Below, in pieces: positions 21,715-35,400 of a DNA stretch of 64,000 nt. This DNA is from Anadara kagoshimensis (Eukaryota > Mollusca > Bivalvia > Arcoida > Arcidae): the NCBI GenBank assembly GCA_021292105.1, contig CM037875.1, positions 60,694,408-60,758,407 of the forward strand, given 5' to 3'. Position numbers and translations under genes: made by a program. A model generated the notes under the pieces. The model made no database searches. It was given only the letters and a program-made list of their open reading frames with translations, and was not told where the DNA came from. Within the stretch, counting starts at the first letter, position 1. Each line of letters opens with the position of its first letter.

Positions 21715-24700
21715 ATGGCGTTTTTGTCAGACACAAGTCATAACTTTGTTCCCGATGGCCAAGTAAAAGAGGACATACCAACAGTTTTGGTGGATGAACT
21801 AACACAACATCTAAAATGCACCTATTGCAATGGTTTATATCAAGATCCGGTTATCAATGTTCGATGTGGTCATACGTTCTGTAGGAAATGCGCATTTGCA
21901 ATAACCCACTGTGTCAAAGATGGAAATCACATAGACACAACACAGCTTGTTTTAAACAGGTAGATTTTGAAATGTTTTATCATCATCATTCATCATCACT
22001 GTCATCATCATCATCATCACTCTCATCATCATCATCATCATCATCATTCATCATCATCATCATTCAAATTGTTTTTGGTCATCTCACTTATCATTACTGA
22101 GTAGCCTTTCAGTGAATTTTATTTAGATCAAAACACCATGTTCTCGAAAGCAGATGGCAAGAAAGCAGGAATAATAAAATAATTGTCAAACTTCAGTAAT
22201 TTTTACCACATTTGGCATGGTGCTCTTCAATTTGTGGAAATGATTGTGGTGAATAATTTCCATGGAATTAAATACTTTTCCCTAAAAAATTATTCTTGCC
22301 TTTGCCCAACATTGCAACAATGATGCACATCACTAGCACCTGGTTTTATTGTGACACACAGAAGATTAATAAATGAATACCTGTATCTCAAAAAACAGGT
22401 GCCAGTGGTCAAATCTAGCATTGTTAAATGTTGATTATTCCAAATTTTCAGTTCACATAATGGAGAACAAACTCTACTTGCAGTCACAAATTGCTGAAAT
22501 AATGCCGATGCTACTTTAAACAATAAGTCATTCAATAACTCCTGCTTTCAATTAAGCAGCTCCCTTAAGGATGACTCAAAGGGGGGGGGGTGTCAATATA
22601 ATTTTTCAAATTCAGGAGATTTCAACCTCCTGCACGGGAGAAGCAGTGATAGCGGGAGATTCCAAATTTTTTGTCTTGATATCGGGAGGGTTGGCAGGTA
22701 TGAAAGCTTTTACTCTGTTATCATTTGGTGTAATAAAGATGTCAACTTAATTCCAAGACAAAACAATATAGAAAAACAGACTTTTCAACAGATTAGAGTT
22801 GGACTGTAGTGCGAGCAGTCAACAGTCCTGCAGATGTAACGAGGCTGAGCTATTCAATTAGGCTTTGTTGTATGGCTAGGTTTCCATTCCTGGTAGCCAA
22901 AATCGCCATTGGCTACTAATTTCTGAGGAATTCTTTCAAAAAGTAACCTATTTTAGCAAATTTGTGGAAAAATACTTTAAAAAGGACTATATTTTTACAA
23001 ATTTTGAAAATTTGGCTACTAATTATTTTCAATTTGTGGAAACCTAGGTATGGTATATAGTAGATATAATGGATCTTTTAGTCTTGTGGTAGAACACTCA
23101 TTTTCACCCAATAGGTTCAGGTTCAGTGTGGATTTTTTCAGGTGTTTTCTCCCCTGTGTTGCATAGATAAAAATTAAGGCCCTGATATTTTATCACATCT
23201 TATTTTCCTCATTGTTAATGTTAACAAAATAAAAGTAGATGACATGGTTAATTTAAAGTCACAGAAGTAGCGGTCAGCTTCCACTGTTTTGTTAATTTAA
23301 TATTATAATTTTCATTTTTTTATCATTTAAAAAATAATCATCTGTCATTACTTTCAGATCTGTTGTTGATCAGATTTATGATCTACATATTCACTGTCGA
23401 TATGGAGTTATAAAAGAAAATGGCGAGTATAAACCAGATCCCACGGGTTGTCCAGAGAGAATTACAATAGGTAAGAACCAAATAAAGTAGTGAAAACAGT
23501 TTGAAATCTCCACTGTTTTTGTTTCACATGAAAAGAGCGAGACATTAGTCTTTTGACCCTCTGTCACCAGCATGTGTCAGTGTCATGTCAACTTTCTAAA
23601 TTTTAGAGTTTAGTTAAAACTAATTTTGCTTGAGACAATAAGAGATAAGAAAGTAAAACTTGGAATTCAAATTCATTTTGTAACTAGCAATCTGCTTAAA
23701 ATGAAATATGAAGTTCTGTTGACCTTGTCTTAAAGTTTTGATTTTTGTGAGCCATGCCTCTTAACTGCAGTAACAATGGTTCAAAGTGATTTCTGTGCTA
23801 TGATTTAGCAATTTTTTTACAATAAGCCAATTTAAAATTAAACTTTAACTTTAAAATTTTAGCTACGATCTAGATACTAAAATGTGTTATTTTTTCAGAT
23901 TGTGTATGTGAGAGATGTGAATATTTAAATGTAAATTTTCTTGTATATTATTACAGGACAGAGACATGAACACGAAGATCAGTGTACATTTATATTTGTT
24001 GTATGTCCTAACTCTGAAGAATGTGGACAGTTTAGGAAATTTGAATTAGAACAACACTTCCAGAGTTGTGCCTTTATGCCATGTCCAAACCATATAAAAG
24101 GTATGTATTCAATTCAAAACTGATATTCACACCTGTCTGTAATGGTAATCTTAGTCACACCTGTCTGTAATGGTAATCTTAGTCACACCTGTCTGTAAAG
24201 ATAATCTTAGTCACACCTGTGTGTTTTGACACCTTTGTCACACCTTTCTGTAGAGATCGCATTTGGGGGCATTTATAAACTGGAAATGGTGACCTTTATA
24301 TGCATATATGATCAGTTACACTTAATTTCAAGCAAGAGAGGTTCAGACTGAGTTTACACTATTGGCATACTCTTCCATTTTGACCAGCATACCACATAAA
24401 CAGTACCGCTTAACATTTGTACAGTGCATGTACTTATACTATAGTACCATTAAAAACCATCACTTGGGAGCATTGATCAGGAGGGTTTTAACCAGCCAAC
24501 CTTGGTATTCCCACAATAACATAGTTTTTACAGGATCAATTTACATGTATATGATGCCATATCCAATGATAATAATGATTCTGAACAAAAGTAATGGGGT
24601 GTCACATGGTTTGTTGTTAGTTGGTCCCCGATTCCTTCAGAAAGTTATATGTTACTTGGTCTCAATGATACTTCAATAGATATAGTAGATTTATGACAAA

Positions 24701-27700
24701 TTTAATGCAGCATATACATGAAAATAATTGGTAGCTGTATTTGACATGAAGAAGATTATGACATTAATTTCTGTTTTTAAAAAAAACTACAGTAAAACAA
24801 TTAAGCTGTGGCGACTTTATTTTTAACTTCATTACAGAGCAACTTCGTTATATTGTTATAAATAAAAATAATATAGAGAAGGGCCGGGCCCAATATTTAA
24901 CTTCATACTATCCATGTATTGGCTGAAAGCATGTTCCTTATATTTGTGTTTTACTGTAGAAGTAGAATATTAAAACTTAAATAAATATAATGTCAATACA
25001 TCAATGTTACACTTTTAGGATGTGAATTTAGGGGTAAGAGTGATCAGATAAGTGAACATGAACTATCCTGTGGATACAGAAGTGTACAACAATCAACTGG
25101 ATCTGTGGATCCAAGTTTACAGGTGTGTAATCACTGTATATAACCTCATCTAATCTATTCTCTTCATGCCTGTTGTCACATAAAGTCCAGATACACTGTC
25201 TCCATCTTTGTCCTTGCCTGCCACGATCTTTGCTGACCCCCAACTGATTCAGCCCAGTTGTGATCTTTTCTGTTCGGTAGTACTCCTCCATGTTGTCTTT
25301 GGTTGGCCAACTTTTCCCTTTTTTCTGAATGCCACGTCAGAGCTGTTGTACATATTCTGGTGTTGTCCATTCTTATTACGTGACCAATCCATTATCATTT
25401 CTTGTGTGCTATAATATCCCTTAATTTTTGTGTTTTTATTTTTTGATGCAGATATTAAACATAAACAGGGCCAAAAATGTAAGCCTGCTAAACCTACTAC
25501 AGTAATCTGAATATTTTCTGTTTATACCAGAAAGTTTCACTGCCCTTTTATCCTTGCCCATCATATTCTTACATGATCATGAGCATTAATAAGTATCGTC
25601 GCCCAGTATTAATTTTTATTTTGCTGGTCATTACCAGCAGTCAGGTTTTGGTTAAAGTGATTTGATCATGTTGGTGTGTAAGGTAAGCTAAACAGTTTTT
25701 TTTTCTGACATCTCAACACCCAATACTCCACTCTGCTATACTCAAGATTCATGATGCTTACTTGTTTGGAGCACCTAATCTCAACTCTGTTACTCATGGT
25801 TCATGTCAAGGTTATGTATTTGAAATCATTTAAATTTATTTTTATAGGGTAAACTTCTAGATGAGAACAGAGAATTAAAACAAACTGTTAGATCTCTAAC
25901 AGACAGAGTATCAAAGTTAGAAGAAAGTAACAACACACTAAGGTCTCAACTAGAATATTGTATCAGGTAATTTAAACTACAGTTAATATGTGTGTCATTT
26001 ATGTGTATGTTATATACTGTAAAGGGAATTATTTTTCGCTGGGTGAAAATTTCGAGATTTCTGAAATCTGGAATTTCACGTGGGTGTAATCTTCACATAA
26101 CCAATAAAGAAAGGAACAATCTAGAGGATTAGTGACAAAGTCATTCGGAACATCCTCTGGATGTGAAATGATAAAGGTGACAACTTTCTCCTTTTTAGCA
26201 GCATATTCATGTATTTGCATCTTGGTGACGAATATGAAGCCGTCTGAATGATTTTGCTAAATCTTTCTGAGTTTATGGAGTCTAATGCGATCTACCCATC
26301 TAACTTGGTTAGATTTTTGGGAAAACTTCGAATCATACTTAATTTTGGAGCCAAACATGCAAAAAATAGACTTTTCATAAAAAATTCTGTTTGACTCCTG
26401 ATCAATAAATGTTCATTGTACATGAAAGTCGTCCATTGACCGAAAAAAGTTTAAGATCTTACGGAAAAAACAGTATTTTATATTTTTTCTATGTTGTACA
26501 AAAAATCCACAGTAAGTGTTCAAAGTTGATCCTATCATCCAAAAAAAAAAAAAATCCACAACATACTGTGTGCAGCATGAATGAATTTTTTCCATACCAA
26601 AATTCTGCATTAAACAGCATGTGTTCAAACGCCATTACGGTTATCAACTTGAAACTCGGCTAAATATATATTTTAAGGTATTACGAAAACAACAGTATTT
26701 TTATATTTGTTCTATTTTACATACAAAATTTATATAAAATGTTTAAACTCAACCCTGTCTTTCAATACACAAAGTGCGCCAAAATGCATGTGTGATTTCT
26801 AGATTCTATTTATGTCAGAATTTGTATTGTTAGGATTGTGTCCGATTTGAAGACAATATTGTTAGTCAAAAATACAAGGTAATAAAATCAATAAGTACAG
26901 GTACTTCTTACCTGTATGTCAAACTGAACGACTTACTACAACATTTAATATGATAGTGAATGTGTACTAATGATGATACTGATTCAGGTATGAAAATAAA
27001 CCACTTTAACAATGTGATCTAGTGATAATATCTGCCATGTATTATGTATGAAAGTGATTCTTCATTATTTCTTTATTTAGTTGATAAAATTAATATTCTG
27101 TGATTATAAATAATAAATTACGGTATACAAATTAAACTTTGATTCAACACTGATTACCATGGTTACAATGACATGGTCTAAATATATCACAATAAATAAG
27201 TTCTGAAATATATACAATGTATCTTTCTTTTCCATTATTTCCTGTGAAATTATAAAGAAAAAACTCTTTTAACACTATCAGAATGTTATAGAAATGCTGC
27301 ATGTTTTGTATGTATATATTTAATTCTGTTCAACATTCTCTATAAATTCTTCAGGAGTGTATGATTCATTCTATTTATAATGCTGTCATTTGGAATCTTC
27401 TTATATTACCAATAAGAGTTATTTTAAGTAAATTATTAATTTTAATTGATAAAGAGTCTCAGCTAATCAAATTTTCATCCTTAAATTGTAATGATGATTA
27501 AATACATGTACAACGTAAGGATTCAATAGTCTATGATGTTTATAGTGTGACAGTGAAATATTTTCCAATAACATGCTATATGTACTGTTAATTATCATGC
27601 ATATTAATTTTACCAGTGTGATAATTTCAGTGATTTTCAGGATGAAACAGTAGTGCTGATTCATATCCATCTCCTTATTAAATACAGTCATAGTCACCAT

Positions 27701-29376
27701 TAGAATTAATTACGTTAATTTACCCAAACAATTTACACTTTAAAAGTACATATGTACCGGTAATATATTTACAAAATTTGATAGAGGGGCTGCTTAAGGG
27801 GTTTCAACTAATAATAATCTGTCCAGTAATCTGTTAATGTAGTTTTATTTTATTTTATTTTAAATTTATGAAACCCATGAACTTGTACAAGTATGTTAAA
27901 ATTAACAAAAGTCATTGTTTTAGGAATAAACTATGCCAAATTGTATCCTGGAACTGGCAGGACATTGATTTTAAAGTTTATACAAAAATGGTACTGGTTG
28001 CAGCGTAACATCTAAAAGTTTATTATGTGGCAAAGATAATGGAGTTTGCCGCTGTACCATGTGATCAATACCACCTAACGTTTCTGCAAAATGTTTTGGA
28101 AAACCTTAACGTCAAAAGTTTCCACAATAATGTTGTTTTTACTGGAAAATGTCATCTCATTTCGATTCCATATCCATTGGTAATAATTGTTTCACAAAAC
28201 GTTAGGCAGTATCACCTAACGACAAACCCCATCTGGCAATATTTGTGTATATGAATTGGGAGTGCAGTTTCTTTATTATGATAACATGTATATTGTTTTA
28301 TGCTAGTAATTCAGCCATTGTATTGTTTTAAATAGAAACTTTAATGTTTATCATTGCAGTAATATGCAAGCAATGGGACAAAAATATGAGAATATGCAGT
28401 CCAGCCTAGAACAGATGTTGATGCCTAGGAACCGTAGATCTTCTGGTTCTCCAGGTACGACAGCTGACGGATCGGGACTAAGATCAAGAACAAACAGTAG
28501 CAGTAAGTCTATTATATTATATATATAATGTAAAAGAAGAAACATTAGCGGTAGAAAAAAATTGATTTCCTAAACTATTTCTGGGTAAAAAAAAGGGAAA
28601 TAATTTTTGCCAAGATTATATATTTGGGGTACAAGAGCTGAAAATTGTGAATATATTTTTTCCTTGTGCATGTTTCTTCTTGTACAGTTTATAAACTACA
28701 TGTTGTAAATTAATTGTTTCAGCTGGCCTGCTCTTCGTAATAAATGAATTATTGCATCTAGCCTGCATGACAGTAGAAGAGCTGTTGTCATGCCATTAGT
28801 ATTCACTGTGAAATTTAAGAAATCAAAATCAATCCATTCAGTTAAGTCTTCAGTATGTCTGTCTTTGTGTAAAGATTTGGTTCCATAAGGTATAGGTTAT
28901 AATCTAAGCAATGGTCATTGTAATATAAATTGCATCAAGTTACTTTTTTAAAAAAAAAAAACAATATGATGTTAATAACATTTAAATTAATGTTATGAAC
29001 TAGGAAATGTATAACCATGCAGCAACCACCTGTTTTACAGACAGAATTGTTCTGATATGTCACTGTAAATGTTTCATTTTGGAAGGCTAAGTAATTTGAA
29101 AAATCACCATGTTCTAACACAATTTAACTCTTTTTAATGTGGCTTGTAAGTTCAGTTTTCCAGCCTATCTAGTACATGCTGTATTAGTAGTGCAATGTAT
29201 AGACTAGACCTACTGTAACTACATGTATTGTATTTTAGGTTCTTTTAGAAAATCAGTATCAGGGAGTCCACATAGTACAACGATGGAAAACTGGGAAATG
29301 CCTTTCCAGTTTAAATGTATTGGAACATTAAGGTGAGTGGCATAGTATATGTGTTTATGTTTGGTGGTGGTGGTGT

Positions 29377-29407
<31 letters not shown>

Positions 29408-32400
29408 GGGGGTTATAAAAAGGTTATACATACATATGTTACAAACAAGGTTTTAAAAGTTATTATTTTAAACAAACTTTGTATATGCATTATTGAACAA
29501 ATGAATGACTTTAAAAATTTAATGCTGTAACCATTGTGTGTTTACATAAAAAACGACTGATCTGAGAAAACTACTAGCGTTTTTGACAAGTTTGGGGAAA
29601 TGATACATTTTAACATTTTATGTGCTGTTATCTTGTATAGAGATAGGTGATCTTAAGTGACAACTTAGAATCACAGCAGCTCACACACCCTAGGTGTGAA
29701 TCCCATGCTGGCAGATCTTATAATGATAAAGTTTGTTAATTCGCCTGCTGAAGATTTTTTTCTGGGCACTCTATATTCCTCAACCATCCCAGAAATAACT
29801 ACCATTACTCTTAAATGGGGCATTTAACACCATAACGTCACTCAACTCAACTGTATTGTTTTGTGTTTTGTAGTTCTGTTAAATTTGTTTTTGTGACAGT
29901 ATCTTGTTGCTGTTGTTATTGAAATGTTTTGTAATGTTCCTCGTATTTAACAGTCATGATATTAAATTTGAAATATCTGTTACAGAGGTCATCAGAATAT
30001 TGTTTGGTGTTTAGCAACATATAAAAATAAAGTCTACAGTTCTGGTGCTGACAGTTTAATTAAGGTGTGGGACATGGAAGCCTTGGCTAAAGGATGTATA
30101 AAAACTCTACAAGGACATACAGGTGTGGTAAGTTATTATTTTATTTTACGCCATAGAATCTCTAGTTTACAATGACATAGGGAGTGGTAGGTCATTATTT
30201 TATTTTATTACACCTTATGTAAAAATCTAGCAATTTCATTGGATAAGAGCTATGTAACAATTTGTACTGTCACATAAAATTTATAATGTCACATAGCAAC
30301 GCGCGTGACTATGTGACAGTATGTTTGTTCGAGTCGCCTCCCTTCACTGGTTCACATCAGTGCTTTGAACAAAACATGTTTTCAGTTGTATCTACGGCAA
30401 GCGTCTCATTGTTATTGATAATGTTTACAGTCGTCTGTAACAACAACGGATGATGTTTGTCGAGGTTTACAATGACTTTCTTGGCAATTTGTTAGAGTCT
30501 AAAGACTCTGCATCAACTATACGGATCATAAACGGACCGTGGATATGTTTCTGGTAAAATAAAACAAACATTCGGTGTAATAAAATAAATATTACATTTC
30601 TGACAGGGTGCCAGTACATATTGTCACCTCTCGAAAAGCATTGTCAGCCTCGGCTTTCGCCTCGGCAAACAATGCTTCCTCGAGGTGACAATATGTACTG
30701 GCACCCTGTCAGAAATGTAATATTTATATAATATGCCATAGAGTTTAAAATTACAATGACATACAGGGGTTGTAAGATATTATTTTATTATATGCCATAG
30801 AGCCTCAAGTTTACAAGGACATAAGGAGTGGTAGGTCAATATTTTATTATATGCCATAGAGAGTTGTCCTCATGAGTTGGAAAATTCACATCTCTAAAGT
30901 GCCCACTCATTCTGCAGAGTTTAGAAAAGTGTACCCTGTAGTAGACAAAACTATTAATCAACACAAAGAAGCTTCAGAAAGCAAAGTTATATACAACATT
31001 CAATACTAATGTTTTACAGCATTTGATCACCCTAAATAGTTTTTCAAGGTGTACTGGATAGCTGTTGAAAGTGATGATCTGCTGTATACAAGGGGAGATA
31101 ACCTGTGTAACAAAGTCTGAAACGTTTGATGAGTTGAGAGTTGAGTAATGGTGTTTAACGTCCCAGTCAAGAATATTTCACTTATATCGAGACGTCGCCA
31201 GCTATAGGCGAAAGTGCAGAAATTTTGCCTGTGCGTTGCGCTGATGGCATTATACAGCAGGGTTCTTTAGCGTGCCAAGCCCACCGTGACATGGGACCTT
31301 GTTTATTTTAAGTTCCCATCCGAAAGAACCGTGACTTTCATTTCAGAACACTGAGTGCTTGGCGAAAGAACAGTCACTACCACTTTTAAGTCTTAGGTCA
31401 GACCTGGCCGGGTTCAAACCCACAATCTCTCACGTACGGAGTGAGCACTCTACCAACTGAGCTACCGCAGTGGCTTGATGAGCTTTTCTATATACATTAT
31501 ACATGTGCATATAGCTATATTTCGTTCTATCTTAGGTTCATTGTATGGCTGTTGGAAATGAGGATCTGTTGTATACTGGGGGAGATGATCTGTGTATAAA
31601 GGTTTGGAACCTGGATACCCTCGCTGAGTTGACTAGTCTACAGGTAATGATGATTTTTATACCCCACTTGGAAGGAGAAGGGGTATGGTGGTTTACCTCT
31701 GTCCTTCTGTCTGATACACAAATATCTCAGTAACTACTTAACGCAGCTACTTGAAATTTTTTATGTCAATACATTTTGGGCCAATACTACAAGTACCAAT
31801 TTCAAGTCTGTCGGACATCTACTTCCTGTTTACCGACATATGTTAAAGGCTGGGGTATACTTAGTGAGCAGTAGCTCACAGATTTCTTGTTAATTTTCAT
31901 TTGATATATTTATAAATGACAATAATAAATATCATTTAAAATGTTTTATAATGTAATCTACCAGTCCTTAAAGTTTCCTTAAACTTTATTGATAATTACT
32001 AGGTATGGCAAAGTGCATCTCGCACCCCAAAAATAGAAAATGCTGATTATATATTTATCCTTTATTTATTTTTTATCATTGGTATAAAATCACTTCAATG
32101 GATTTCGTCAGTGTACCTAATGATACCCCATAAGATTTGTGTGGAATGATTATTTTCATTGGCTATGGCAATGTGCTGTGAGGGGTCATAAATGTACCAC
32201 ACCTGCTGTGAAGCGGATCATTGGTTTTTTAAGGCATCTTCCTAAGTACCCCTAAATGCAGAGTGCTTTGTTAAAGAACAGCCACTACCTATTTTCAAGT
32301 AATAGTCAGACCCAAAGTTGAGTTCAAACCCACTAACCCCCCCCCCCACCCCCCACCCCCCCCCCCCCCCCCACCCCCCCACACACACACACACACACAC

Positions 32401-35400
32401 TGGTACATGACAAGTTGAAGAGATTGTGAGCATAAGTCGTTATCAAGCACCTTTTGTCTTTATTACAGAATGCCCATGAAACATTATAAGTGCAATGGTA
32501 CTTGTAGGAGATTACTTATTTACCTCATCATTCTCGTTAATCAAGGTAAGTTGTAACACCTGGGAACAGTAGTTCAAAGCTCCACTAGCTTAACCAGTAA
32601 CAGTCAGTGAAAATTCAAAATATTTGACTGTTTGATGTAAAAATTATACATGTACATTTTTAACTTTAACTGCTTCTTTTGATAACAACAATCATGTGCA
32701 TTGACTATTGAACAGAAATCTCAGAAATATTGCCTAAAACTTACAAAACTGGTTAACCTAATGGGGCTTTAAACTACTTGACCCTGGTTTATAATTTGAT
32801 TAAGGAAGAGCTATTACATCAATATTTGGTAATAAGTCCAGAGCATGCAAAATTTAATGATTATTTATTACAATTGTGTCACCTTCTTTGTTAAATTAGT
32901 CAGTTTTCAATATTCATATCATGAAATAGCACATTATTAAGTTATCAAATTTGATAAAGACACCCATTGTTTACAAATAAAAGCTTATAGTTGTTGATTT
33001 TGTACCAGAAAATAATGCTTAGTTACTGAAATAATACTGTGCTAATAAAACATCCAGAGAGAGACAGAGATATGAACTATATAAATTTAAAGGAACCTAC
33101 CTTCTGTCGGGTTTAAATCTGTCTTGAATGTCATTTGTATTAGAAGTTTACCAATGTTAGCTATATAGACTGTCACTTATTGATTATTTAATCTTAACAT
33201 TGTTATTTAAACACATTTAAAACCAGTTTTAACTGATACAAAAGTAACCCTCAAACAAACTCCAACTGGGAAATCTATGTCCTCCCAAGCATGTACATGA
33301 TCAAAACAAAAACGGCCAAAGCCACACTTTTCTCTACCCAAGAATTGTTCCTGTGGAGTTTCACATGTTTCATAAAGAACTGTAGGATTATTTCCAGGAT
33401 ATGTGGTAGAAAAAAATGTTTATGGAAGAAATGGAGTGAATACTATTTGCCTCCCCCTTCAGTTGGGGACCTAATTACAAACTGCTTTTATATTGTCTAT
33501 ATTGATTATAATTACAGATTTGGGAAGCTAAAACATTAACATTAAAACACACAATATCTGGTCTACATCATTGGGTGAGAGCACTTGCTGTCAGTCCTGC
33601 AAAGGTAAGGAGAATGTTTAAAACTGTTATAGTGTATGTAAGTTTTATCATGTGATTGGTTGGTATACTTTGTAGGAATAAGTAGTTTACAAGTACATAC
33701 ATACAAATGTGATTTATTTTAATAAGCTGTTATGGTAGAAATGGTCAAATAATTGTATTCCCTGCAAACTTATTTTGGGGGTATATAGTACCGTAATCAT
33801 CATGTCTATCTGTCTGTCTGTGTTTGTCTTTTTCTCATGTCTGCTCAATAACTTCCCTATATTTAGATTGGTTTTCATGAACTTGGCACAAATCATTCAT
33901 AAAAAATTTAATGTATGGTGCATACTTGATTAAGTGAGAAGATCAAAGATCAAGGTCATGAGGCCAAATATTGCATTTTCTCCTTAAAATAAGTGCACAA
34001 ATTTTATGCTAGGGAAGGTGAGTATTTGGCTCTCAAGAGACAGTTATAGTATTTAAACTGGCTAAGTTAACCCTTAATTGGTCAAGGATTGTGAGTTTAA
34101 ACCTCACTCATAACAGAGTTTTCTTTGAGAACATTTACATACATGTAATTTGTCCAGACGTTAGCTATGAAAAAAGCTAAATACAAGGTTAGTCTTTCTA
34201 ATGATTTGAGCAGTTAAGTAATAGTGTTTAACGTCCCAGTCAAGAATATTTCACTTATATAGAGACATTCTGTCTAATGAAACTCTACCATAATTGTGGT
34301 CCATTGTCTCATAGTTAAAGAAACTGTAGTGAATCATAAAATAGTAGGCTACCTTTATACTGTAGGTTCATGAATAAACAATACAAATAAAGACTTAAAT
34401 TTGATTTAGTTAAAACATATTTATTGTTTTGTATTTTCTTTGCACCCAACCTCACATAAGAGGTTCATGTGTTAAACTTAATTTGCCAATTTTCAAAGTT
34501 CTTCTTTGCTTTTTGGATCATGATTTGTACTTGGAATTATGTTTGTTTTTGATTTATACTTTATGAACTGTTCAGTGGTTTGTTTCATTTTATTTGTATG
34601 TTATTTAAGGACAAGATATACAGTGGATCACATAACACCATAGATGTATGGGATACAACAGGGACGTTTAATCTGAAAGGCAAAATTGACCATCAGTTTG
34701 GTTCTGTGTATTCACTAGCAATAACAAAACAGTACCTTATAGCTGGTAAGTATATCACAAACTAGTAGTCAAACCTGTCTATAAAGGCCACCCAAAGAAA
34801 CCAGTAAAATTGACTTTTATGGGCAGGTGGTCCTTATATACAGTTAAAATAACATGAATCAGGAGAAATTTGGATAAATTTTACTGGCCTGTATATTGAG
34901 TTGACCTTTAAGGCAGGTTTGACTGTATCTAATAGGTTAATAGTATCTTATACAGTCTCGGCTTTTAAGTATTAACAGAAAACAACATTGCCACCACTTT
35001 TATGAAATGTTCATTTTATCATTTCAACGTTATTATTAGGACTTAATGTAAGTTCTTTACATTTATACTGTAGTCCTTAGCCTTAATCATGCTAAATTAT
35101 CTCTTTGATTGCTGTAATGCAGACGTTTTTCCGCGTTAAATTAGCCATGCTGTTTTTATTGCCTTTCAAGACGAACATGACTGGTGATGTTGCTAACTTT
35201 TGAATAATACCTCCAAACATTTACAATTATATTAATGTCAAGTCTTTGGGGTGGTCATTACATATGATTAATGAATGTTCTGTCCTATATGCTTGTACAA
35301 GTCTTGAACAATAGGTAACAACATTGTCGACCTGAAAGGTGTACCTTATGTCAGGGAAATGACAGACAATAACGGGACAAAGATTATTATCAGCAATATC

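Noticed and set aside
24129-24255. Regular 31-bp direct repeats that might suggest a CRISPR array
   Set aside because: Units are contiguous without unique spacers and lie in a eukaryotic intron; a plain minisatellite.
31049-31123. Possibility that the exon 9 copy is a usable alternative exon
   Set aside because: The conserved Trp codon is a stop and no donor follows before the SINE insertion, so it is read as dead.
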